NCBI GenBank assembly: GCA_002440965.1
Contig: DJWJ01000026.1
Span: 1 to 64,000, forward strand
Length of the DNA: 64,000 nucleotides
Origin: Candidatus Omnitrophica bacterium UBA6233
Lineage (GTDB): Bacteria; Omnitrophota; Gorgyraeia; Gygaellales; Profunditerraquicolaceae
Direction: 5' to 3'
Part shown: piece by piece, positions 31,761-42,500 of the stretch
How positions within the stretch are numbered: position 1 is the stretch's first letter
Layout: each line of letters opens with the position of its first letter
Position numbers and translations under genes: made by a program
The notes under the pieces: model-generated
The model's input: the letters and a program-made list of their open reading frames with translations, nothing else
Databases searched by the model: none
Told to the model about the DNA's origin: nothing

Positions 31761-33071
31761 CTATATTCTCTTCTTGGCCATCTCGCGTTCTTTAACCTTC
31801 TGCACTTCTTGCGCCACCTGTTCCGGAGTTTTCTCGCCTATAATTATGGATTGAATCCCCTTATCAAAAGCTTCGATAACCGGAGAAAATTCCGATACGC
31901 CCCAAACATTCGGATGCGTAGCATTATCCATAGCCCTGGCGAAGCTCGCCGTAACATCCGGAACCAAATTCGAGCTCTCTTTATTTGCCGGCAGGTTATT
32001 GGTCGCCTCTGCCAAATAAACCTGTTGGGGAGCTTCAGTCAGCCAACGCAGGAATTTGACCGCCTCTTCTTTATTCCTGGAACGGCTATTGACCATAAAA
32101 GACGAACCTGCGCCTCCCCAGATAGCCATTGGATATTTGTTCGAAGCTCTCGGAGGAAGAAACGCCCCATATTCAAGATTAGGATTCATCCCTTTGTAAA
32201 CATTTACACACCACGAGCCATTAAAAGCAAATACTGCTTTTTCATTGGCGAACAACTGCTCAGCGGTTTTATTTACCATAGTAACTATACCGCTAGCCAA
32301 CAATCCCGAATCCTGCATATCTTTAAATAAAGACAAAACTTTAACCCAATCCGGGTCAGTATAAGGAACCTGGCCTTTTATAGTAGCGATTACCTTGTCT
32401 TTACCCATAATATTAAACGCATAATTATTAGCCAGGCAATCAATCATCCAAATCTCTCCCCATCCTGAAACTAACCCCTGCATATTGGCGGCTTTAATCT
32501 TCTTTCCGATATCAAGAAAATCCTGAAAGGCCTGCGGAGGCTGGTTGGGATTAAGCCCTAATTGTTTAAATAAAGACTTATTATAGACCATTTGAATGGT
32601 CATTATGTCAATAGGCGCTCCGTAAATACCCGGCTTAATTCCATAACTATTGCCTTCGTTAAATTCGTTTACGGCTAAAGCCTTGGCAAAAAAACTATTC
32701 TTCCATCTAGCCTCATCTTCCAGCATATAAGGCGTAAGCTCCAAAACATAATCCGCTTTGATAAAAGAAGCGAAATCCCTTTTCTCGCCCAATATGCCAA
32801 AAATATCCGGCAGGTTTGCGCCTTGGGCCGCAGCGCGGACTTTCTGCGAATAGGCGTCGGAAGGAGCGTAGAGTTCGAAATTTACTTTTATACCGGTCTT
32901 GGCTTCGTATTTTTTAGCCAGCTCATTAAAAGCGGGGCCGCGGTCAGTCATCCAATGCCATACCATCAGAGTGGTTACAGCCTTATTTTTTTCGGCAGGC
33001 GCGCAACCGATCAGGCAAAAGACGCAAGAAACAATTGCTAGCGATAATATTCTAAACCTAGAACTCCGCAT
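31761..33071 (-). CDS. Extracellular sugar-binding lipoprotein
   Basis: This ~436-residue protein has a lipoprotein signal MRSSRFRILSLAIVSCVFCL-IGC-APAE. It is followed by a family 1 solute-binding fold: LMVWHWMTDRGPAFNELAKK, YEAKTGIKVNFELY, ANLPDIFGILG, and FNGSWCVNVYKG (the family's 'F.G.W' region). The start is set at the ATG at 33071, since AGGAGG lies five bases upstream; the frame opens earlier at 33140. First gene of the carbohydrate operon, behind its own promoter (33131-33159). Confidence 0.93.
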   Translation of the reverse strand: MRSSRFRILSLAIVSCVFCLIGCAPAEKNKAVTTLMVWHWMTDRGPAFNELAKKYEAKTGIKVNFELYAPSDAYSQKVRAAAQGANLPDIFGILGEKRDFASFIKADYVLELTPYMLEDEARWKNSFFAKALAVNEFNEGNSYGIKPGIYGAPIDIMTIQMVYNKSLFKQLGLNPNQPPQAFQDFLDIGKKIKAANMQGLVSGWGEIWMIDCLANNYAFNIMGKDKVIATIKGQVPYTDPDWVKVLSLFKDMQDSGLLASGIVTMVNKTAEQLFANEKAVFAFNGSWCVNVYKGMNPNLEYGAFLPPRASNKYPMAIWGGAGSSFMVNSRSRNKEEAVKFLRWLTEAPQQVYLAEATNNLPANKESSNLVPDVTASFARAMDNATHPNVWGVSEFSPVIEAFDKGIQSIIIGEKTPEQVAQEVQKVKEREMAKKRI

Positions 33072-33130
33072 CTGTCCTCCTATAATATAGTCATTTCCGG
33101 CTATTTTCTTATCTAAAGGCGGAATATTAA

Positions 33131-33159
33131 AATTTAACATAAGTTACTGGAAGGGTCAA
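33131..33159 (-). promoter_or_regulatory. Promoter of the sugar-uptake operon
   Basis: TTGACC (33159-33154), 17 bases, TAAATT (33136-33131) on the minus strand. It lies in AAGCCTTGACCCTT, the same 14 bases as at the Lrp-type gene promoter. Confidence 0.65.
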
Positions 33160-33184
33160 GGCTTTTATTCAGGTTTTATTGCAA

Positions 33185-33499
33185 TTAAACGGCTCTTAAA
33201 ACCCTGGACATCCCCATAAAATCCGCTCTCTCCAAGCTTACCCCGATATTATACTCGCTAGGATTGACCATCCTTGACCAGGCAACTTCTCCCCGGGTAT
33301 AGAATGGCTCGCCTTTGTCCGGAACATCCAGCCATATCTCTAGCGGGGTGCGAAGCCTTAATTCCTCCTTCGCCATAAATCCTATGCCCTTAGCGCTGAT
33401 GTCCCTGGTCTCTCCGGAACCCTCCACACTTGCCCTCGGATCAATGAATCTTAAGGGGAACCTAGCCTGAAACCGTTCAAAGATTCTTCGGTCATCCAT
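33185..33499 (-). CDS. PilZ domain protein
   Basis: This 104-residue protein consists of one PilZ domain. The cyclic-di-GMP motifs are RRIFERFQARFPLRF at the start (RxxxR form: DDRRIFERF) and DISAKGIGFMAKE (D/NxSxxG) near residue 33. The ATG at 33499 has GAGGGGG upstream. It starts about 40 bases after the giant gene's stop and may share its transcript. The giant protein contains a GGDEF domain that could make the ligand, so a local signalling link is possible. Confidence 0.88.
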   Translation of the reverse strand: MDDRRIFERFQARFPLRFIDPRASVEGSGETRDISAKGIGFMAKEELRLRTPLEIWLDVPDKGEPFYTRGEVAWSRMVNPSEYNIGVSLERADFMGMSRVLRAV

Positions 33500-33539
33500 C
33501 TTTTACCCCCTCTCTTTTAATAAGCGCCTGCGCCATTCT

Positions 33540-36500
33540 CTACGGCTTTATTATATTCTTATTCTGTTTTTTTTCAACTTTTACCTTATTATTTTTCCCT
33601 TCGGCCAGGTTTCTCCATAACTGCTTGACTACATAATAACTCTTCCTGGGAATGCGTTTATTCAAGCCGTTCTCCGTCTCTTCGGACACTGCCACAATCC
33701 CAAACCATTCCTCATTCATATTTTTATTGTATTTAGCTCTTATATCATGGTAGTAACTTCCGTTGGACCAGTTCGATTCGGTATTATGAGCCTTCCACCC
33801 GTCGCTGTTATTACATTCCTGGGCGGATTCATTATGCTTCCACCATTCATCTGTCCATTCAAACATTATCCCGCCTAAACAATTGCCCATGCCTTCTTTA
33901 CTGCCGGCTAAATTTTCATAAATCTGACGCCACTGCATCTCCAGGAAATACGCCTGCATATTCTGGTCTTCTTTGTTTAAATAGGCGTCATACGCGTCAG
34001 CGCCAAACTCTGCCACCAGAATCGGCTTATCAAGATCGGCCTTTACAGATTTGAATAAATTCCCGAAGGCCTTACCACGATAAATCATACAGGCGATTAA
34101 GTCAACGTCTTTTGTTACGGCCGCAGCCAAAGCTAGATTCGTAATTTCACAATTACCTAAGGCTACCGGATGGTTAGGGTCTATTTTATGAATCTCTTTG
34201 GCCACTTCATTGACAAAAGAATAGTAAATCCTGGCGCGCATCTCGATTTGTTTCGAAGGATTCGGTTCTTTGTCGATTCCGCTGGTGCACCAAGGCCTAA
34301 ATTGTCCGGAGAAAGAACGGTTATTTTCATTACCCAAAATCCACATTAAGACTCCCGGTTCATCCTTATACCGATTAACCATTTCTAAAACTTCCCTTTT
34401 GATTTTTTCCCGGAAATCCTTAGCATTATACGCGGAGCAAGGCCCATCCCAGAGCCCCAAATCGTGGCCTAAAATAGTGCGGATACCATAAAGCTTGAAG
34501 AAATCCCTGATTACCTGCTTAACTGCCTGCGGATTCTGCCCAACCGTATAAATTCTGCCTGTATTCAAGCCCATATCTTGCATCAATTTTCCGTCGGTAA
34601 TCCAAGGCTTACCCGGGTCAGACCACCAGTCATAATCATAGTTCTGACCGATAGGTATAGGATTATAACAAACACCTTTAACAATATATGGCTTACGTTC
34701 GACTATCAACTGGTGATAGCTGTCTTTGGACTTATTGATATAAACCTCGGGCTGAGGAACAGGAGAAATCTGCATTATAGCCATCAAAATAAGGAAAGCG
34801 AATAAAACCAAACAAAGCTTTCCTATCTTCTTAACTATCCATTTTAATGGACAAAACAAATAACCGGAGACAAGAGCGGCTACGCAAACCAACGGTTTCA
34901 ACTTCAAGGTAAGATTTCGTAATGCCAGCTTCGCATATTCCCAAACAAGAGAATAAGGACGTTCGAATATTCTGGCCTGGGCTGCGATTGCTTCCGGGTC
35001 GCTGGAGAATTTTTCGTGGAAGGAGATTTGCGCGACTATGAATCTTATTTCTTGAGGAGAAAATCCTAATTTGGCGAGCAGCTGTTCAGTTTCTTTTTTT
35101 CGGGCTTTATTCCAGGTTTTATTGGTAGCGATAGGATAATCCAATATCGCGGCGTGCTCATCTTCGGTTAAATCTTGGATCAATTTTGCTAATCCTGTTC
35201 TTCCTTGCGGAGGCGCCTTAAGTTTACCTGAATAAATAAGATACCTTACTGCCGCTATCCTGAATAAAGCATTACCAAATTCATTGAACCGCAAAGAAAT
35301 TCCCCGATGATCATAATAATCAAATTCGGCCTCATAACAATCGCGGGCGGTGATAGCGTGCCCGTTCTGCCTGGATAGATTAATAGCGAATAATTTGGCT
35401 GCTCTGTATAAAGCAGGCGCTCCCCGCTTGATTCCGCCCTTATACCTTTCTATCGCCATTTTAGCCAGCCCGGGCGTAGCATATTTAGGAAGAGTCGCTT
35501 TCCCTATCGGCATAAAAGCTGCGAATTCTAATTTATCCCGGCTACCCTGGCCATTCTTATATTCCAACCCATATTCCTGGGAAATCTTTCCTGTTTTCTC
35601 CACTAAAAACGCGATCTTTTTTTCGTAAGCCATACTATGAAAAGTATCGGCATTTTCTATAATACAATCTTTTAAGGCTTCTAAAGCTTTCTTGATTTTT
35701 TTGTCTTTTATAATAGCCAAGGAATAAAAATCTAAACAGGCCATGAAGAAAATGGCCAAGTCTGTCTTGTGCATCTTTAACCGGTTGTGCAATATTAAAC
35801 TCCATACTTTCTTTTCTTTTTCCAGAAACCGTATATTTGGATTACCGTTTTCCCATAGTTTATATTCGATTAATAAACTCTGAAAAAGGGAAGATTCTCT
35901 ACTATCTAATTCAATACCAAAGAATTTGGCCGTCTTGCGCAAAAACTGGCTTTTGTTTTCTCTTGTGTTCAATACCGCTTCTAATGCAAATCCGGGCGTA
36001 GGATATTTATAGACTATCCCTTTACCAAAAGGAACAAAAGCAGCTATTTCAAGTTTATCTTTTTCGCCATTGCCGTTGTTATAATTTAAATTATACCTTT
36101 GAGACAGCCTGCTTACCTCTGCTATCAACAAGGTTGCCTTTTTTTCTCTACGCAACTGTTTAAAGAAATGCCTTTTTTGGTACAGGAAAATAACTAATCC
36201 CCTGACAGCTTTATGTGTAACAACATCGCTGATGATTGTATTATCAACTAGCTTAACCCAGATTATCCATTGCGCGGCAATGCCGCCTTTGACTTTATTT
36301 AACTTATAAGAATAAAATACAGCTGATAATTCCTTAATTTGAGCGATAATACCGGCATCCAAATGCGATTTTTCCCACGCCTTGTATTCGTTAACGGCAT
36401 TGGTAAAACGCGCGCGCAGGCTTTCGGTAATTCTTTTAGATAGCTTTATACCAAAAGCATTAGCCCTCATAAGCAGAAGCGGATATTTCTTCTTTATTTG

Positions 36501-39500
36501 TCCTTGATCATGCATAAGCGCCTTTTCCAGTTCTCTTTTCACAATGCCCAGGGTGGGATATTTAGGAAAAACACCGCAGCCCATAGGCGTTAAAGCCGCA
36601 AATTCCAGCTTATCTCTTTCGCCTAACGCGCCATTATTACCATACCCTAGACCATACTCTTCAGATAATTTATCCGCTTTTATCATTAAAACTCTTGTCC
36701 TGTATTCATAAGACATTGACTGAATATTACCTTTCTCTTTTTCCACATAATCCTTCAATGCCCACAACGCCCTTTTAGTCTGCGCGTCTTTAATCAAAGT
36801 TAAACCCTGGATATCCAACCATACCGATATGTAGGCGACCGCATCTTTTCCTTTCTTATCTAACCTGTTACTCCTTAATAGTTCCCATAGCTTCTTTTCT
36901 TTCGCGATCAGATCTGCATCCTTTTGGGCGCTTTCCCAGTTGTTGTATTTGACCAGTATTATCTTGTACAGAAACCGGCACCCCTCGGTCAACCTGATGT
37001 TGAATGTCTTGGCTGCCCTGTAAAGCATCTGATCCCGGGCTCCGGATATCCAACTCTCTATTGCTAATCCGGGAGTATGGTATCTTGCGACTTTACCATA
37101 CAACATTGGAGGCAAAGCCGCGAATTCCAGCTTATCTCTTTCTCCATTGCCGCAAGCATAATCCAAGCCGTAGCGCTTCGCTAACTCTTCGGCTTCCTTG
37201 GCCAAAAATCTTGCCTTGCCCTTGCGGCCTAATTTCAGGAAATATTCCTTGTCCAGGGATAAGGAAAAAATCAGTCTTTCAACCGCTTTCCTGGTAAGAT
37301 AGCTGGAAATGGCCAGCTGGCTAAACAGCTTCATCCATACTATCCAGGGATAAATCGGATTTTTTGCATGAAAGAATTCCGTAAAGTTATTGCGCCGGTA
37401 GATATCCCAAATCTTTTCGGCCTGGCAGCGTAAATCCAGGGCTTCATTATCCTTATTATTATGCCTATACTCATCCACAGCTTTTTGATAGGAAGGCGGA
37501 TTGGGAATGGATTTATTTAATAAGAAAAACTTGCTGGTTGTCTTGCTTGACCTGATAACAAACATGCTGCTGAAAAATCCGATAAATTTCCTGTCATCGC
37601 TTATTTTTCTCCTGACAGCTCCTAATACAGCCCTGCCGAATCTACTTTCATAGCCTCTCTTGAGCACCGATTCTTCAACATACTGTGCAACTTCACGGGA
37701 AAAATCAGCATTCGAGAATATAACCAATAATGCTGTTGTTAAACGAGATGTACACTCTTTTTTGGATTTCTCGGATAGAATATCTAGAATTACTTTAAAC
37801 ACATCTTCTTTTTTAGTTATGGTATTACCCACCCTATTCGCTATCGGTTTTTGATATTTTTGTTGGCCCGCTATCAACCTTAACCTCTTCAAAGATTTTT
37901 CTTCAATCTGCCTGACTCTTTCTTTTGTCAGACATAATAAATCGCCGATTTTTTCAAGGGTCATTCTTCCGTTATCGAAAGAGAACAAGCCGTAACGCAG
38001 TATCAACACTATCCTCTCATCATCCTCTAATTTTTCCAACATAACGCCTACGGCTTCCTTCAATATTGCCCTGCGGGTATTCTCCTGAGGAGAAGCAAAC
38101 GTATTTTGTTCGATGAAACTTCCCTGGCTATCTTCGCCTTCCGAGCTGATTGGAGCATCCAATGATACAGGGTCGCGAATCTCAAGTAGCTTTTTGATTT
38201 TTTCTACAGGCAAGCTCATCCGCTGAGCCAGTTCTTCAGGAGCAGGTTCTCTTCTATATTCCTGTACGAACTTCTGGGAAATCTTCTCTAATTTATATTT
38301 TTTCTCCAACATATAAACCGGCGCCCGTATCATATGATTCTTCTCCGAAAGTGCTCGGGTAATTGCCTGGCGTGTCCACCAAGAAGCATAAGTGGAGAAC
38401 TTATTGCCTTTCTTATAATCAAATTTTTCGATAGCCGGGAACAATCCTAATCTTCCGTAGCCGAATAAATCATCGAATGTCATCCCGCAGCCAGGGTATT
38501 TTTTGATAATATCACCCACCAGCCCAAGATTACACATTACCAGGCAGCCAGTAATGGTTTTTGTCTCTTCGGGGGCCTTTACCGCGTGAAGAGCTTTAAA
38601 TAACTCAACCTCTTCTTCTCTGCTCAGGACGTAACGGAAATTTTTAAATCTAAACTGGGCCAATATTCTCCTAGCTAAGCCTAAGCCATCCTCTTTAATA
38701 TTCTTAAACAGGACTTTTGCTAACCTCTCTGCAGCCCTTACGTTTTCTTTTTTATTAATTAAATGCCCGTGCTCATGCTCAAACAGTTCTATTAAAATGG
38801 CCTCTTGGTTTGCTTGGATAAGTTTGACTATTAATTCAAGGGGAATGATAATCTGGGAATTATAAAGGCAGGCGGCTATGAATCTTTCTATGCTATCATA
38901 CAAAAGTAAGCCCGGAGGGCCTTTTGACCTGACATCCGAATCAGCAAGAAATAAATAAACATTCTCTTTATTGAGCCAGCGGATTAACTGGGGAGTCAAA
39001 GCCAACAACGCCTTTTTATCCTGAGGTAAATCCTTATAGCGAACAAGACGATTCTCTTTCTGTGCCTTGGAGATGACTTTCTTCGTCTGCTTCTTGGCTT
39101 TTTTATCCATAGCGCCTTCTTCATAAATTCCCAACCCGCAGGCAGAGACATCGGGATCTTCTTCTAACAACTCTTCAATTTTTGTCGTTTCCCGTCCTGA
39201 AGCAAACCAGGCAATGCCCACAGGATTAGGCAACTGCAACAGCGTAAGCCGCTTTTCTTTAAGCGCAGAAACAACGGCCCGGGTTGAAACGGACACGATT
39301 AAGAATGCTGAAAATATTGAAAGGAATAGCATCGCAGTAAAAAGATTGTTGTAAGAAACAAAGGCACATATAAATAAAGTTATCCCGGAGAAACTGATAA
39401 TGAAAGGTATTAATGCGCGGCCACGATGATCCGTTAACCGGTTCGGGCCAGCTTCCTGAAACGCGCGGCTAAAGGCGCTTTCCGGGCCTCTATTCAACGC

Positions 39501-42500
39501 TATATCTTTAATTCGCCGGGCCACTCCTTCGGTAAATCCTTCGTCGGATAAAACTAACCGCAATGCGCTGGCTAGCCTGCCAAAAACTACGCTATTAGCC
39601 TTTTGATTCAAAATATCCACAATCTTTCTCAATACGGCCTCTCTATCGGCTAGAACATTCTCCGGAATCTCAACAATAGGTTTATTTTCTTTAATGGAGG
39701 CCTTGAATATCCTTTTTGACTTCTTGATTGCCGCCTCCTCTATCTGCCTAATTCTTTCCTCGCTTAAACACAGAAAATTCCCTATTTCTTTACGCGTCTT
39801 TGTTTCGCCAGAAGCGCTATATAATCCGTAACGCAAAACCAATATTACCCGCTGGTTATCACTTAACTGTGAGAGTAATGTCCTTGTATTTTCTTTTAAT
39901 ATATACCGGTTCGCATTTACTCTGGGAGAAACGAATTTGTTTTGTTCAATTAAATCTAATAGGCTGTCTTCCCCTGCACCAAATGGAGAATCCAGGGAAA
40001 TGGGGTCACAAGTTATAATGAGATTTTTAATAGTCTCTTCGGAAAAATCGGTAATTTCGGCTAACTCTTCCTGCGTAGGATCTCTGCCGAATTCCTGGGT
40101 AAATTTCTCAGAAATTAAGCGTAATTTAGATTGCTTCTTCTGCATATACATCGACACCTGCATCTTATGGGATTCCTTCCTGGACGCTCGGGTAATCGAC
40201 TGGTATATCCACCAACTGGCATAAGTTATAAACCTATAACCTTTTTTATAGTCATATGTTTTAGTAGCCCGCAATAACCCGAGATATCCTTCGCTAACGA
40301 ATTCTTTTGTTCCTCTCCCACATTTTTTAGCTGTATCAATAATAAATCCTAAATTGCACCTTAGTAGGCAATCGAGAATATCTTTTCTTTCGGAAGAACT
40401 GATCCCGTTCTCCAGGGCTTTGAACAATTCGATTTCTTCCTCTTGATTCAAGAGATACCCGCCGCCACATTTCAATTCTTCCAATATTCTTTTAGCCAGA
40501 TGCCAGCCGTCCTCTTTGATAACGCTCAATAACTCTCTTGCTAATTCCTCCCCTTCGCCTGTGTCTTCCCGGCCGCCCAGAAGATGCCTCTTCTCGTGTT
40601 CAAAGAGTCTTATTAAAAGACTCTCCTGGCCTGCTTGAATAAGTTTTGCGATTAATTCAAAGGGGATATAAATGGCGGAGTCGTAAGCGCAGGCGAGTAA
40701 AAATCTATCTTTATTTTCATACCAAAGGAATCCCGGAGGACCTTTTGACATTATCTTAGATGCAGGGAGGACTAGCTGGATATTTTCTTGGTTTAACCAA
40801 TTCAATAGTTGAGGAGTAAGGACCAATTCCTGTCTTTTATCCTGCGGCAAATCCTGATAGCGGAAGATGCGATTCTCTCTTAAGGCCTTGAAGATGATTT
40901 TTTCTGTTTCCTTTACCCCCTCCGCGTCCATCGCGCCGTCGGAAGTATAAATTCCCAACCCGCAGGCAGAATGGTCAGAAGAATTATGGATATCATGATA
41001 TTGTGTTAGCTGCAAAAGGAAGTTCTTAAATTTTGGACTGAAATTGTCAGATAATCCCAATGCCCACCTTAACACAATATCAAAAATATATTCTTCTCTG
41101 GTATTCCCTAAAATTGTTTCGGCAGGAGGATTAATCATAAAAGTAGCGTGGTCGCAAGTAAGGATGCGGCCGTCGACACTGATGAATAAAAATATTTTAT
41201 CCGGGCGGCGATGAGAGAAAATATCATCCATACTCAATGGTTCCGCTTCCGGCAAAGACTTTGCCCCACCCTGAGCGATAAGATGATTTATATGAAACAT
41301 TCTTTCGCCCCATATTATATATCTTTCATATAAGCCGTATTTTTTAAGAATACGGAACCGGTTTTCCGCACGAGATAACCTTATATTATATGCAGCTCGC
41401 AGCCTTCCTTCGCGCCACCTATAACTTTCCTCAATGGCCTTGATAACCTTTACCATATCTTTGTCTCTTTTTTTCGCCTCTTTTTCATGCCACTGGTCAA
41501 GGGAAAAAACTAACTCAACATTATCAGGAATTTTGCCTAAAAATTTGTCCATCTCTTCATGGTCTTCTGGGAAAGATAAACCATTGGTATCTATATGAAC
41601 CTCGCCGATGTGCTTGCTGGCGGACCAAAGAATTTCCCAGAAATCAGCCGAAGGCTGGTTATCCGTATAATTTTTCTTTTTGTAGGCAAAAGGCTCTCCG
41701 CCGACAAAATACACACTGGGAAATCCATCTAACTGCCGGATTATCCTTTTAATCTGATCCATAGGCAAGTCTACGTTAGGATCTTTCTCAATAACATCCT
41801 TGGCAATGCAAAATCTACATCTATATGGGCAGCGATGCGTTATCATAATATTGATATTCGAGTCTAATTTCGGAAACTCCGTCTTTAGGAGATCGAATAA
41901 AATCGCTACTCTTTGAGGGGATTTATTTATCATCTGGGCGGCCTGCTTTCCAACATCGGCTAAGACGCCGGCAGTGAGTTTTTGGATATTCCGGTCTTCG
42001 GCTTTTAATGCCTGGATAGCCGCCCGCAGAGTTCCATCCGAAAGTTTAACTACCCATGGTTTATCTGTCTGGCTTAAAGATTTAACTATCAATCTATAAG
42101 TGCGACTGATTTTTACGAAGTCCATAAGATAGGTAGAATAAGGGGATCGCGCGCTGTCTTCGATAAACTCAGACTTAGCGATAATATAGTAGATATTTTC
42201 TTGCCGGTTTGCAGGTTGCCATCCTAATTTTGCTAAAACTTCTATTGCGTCTTTCCAGCGATAAAGAAATCCGCTTTTTAATACTCCGAAAAGAAATTCT
42301 TCCAAAGCCCTAAGAAAAGGCTCGACTGCAGATGGGCCGATTTTAATCAAAGTTTCTATTATGCAATTACAAACACTCCAATTTTCTTGTCCGAATCCAG
42401 AGGCGGCTTTAAGCTCATTCTCAACAACAAGGTCATTTAAGGCTTTAATAAGGCAAGGAATTATGGGTGGGCCGATTTTCACTAATGTGTCCATTGTAAG

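Noticed and set aside
35010..37490. CRISPR-like or satellite DNA array
   Set aside because: Repeat units are about 520-560 bases and conserved at protein level, with diverged DNA and no spacer pattern.
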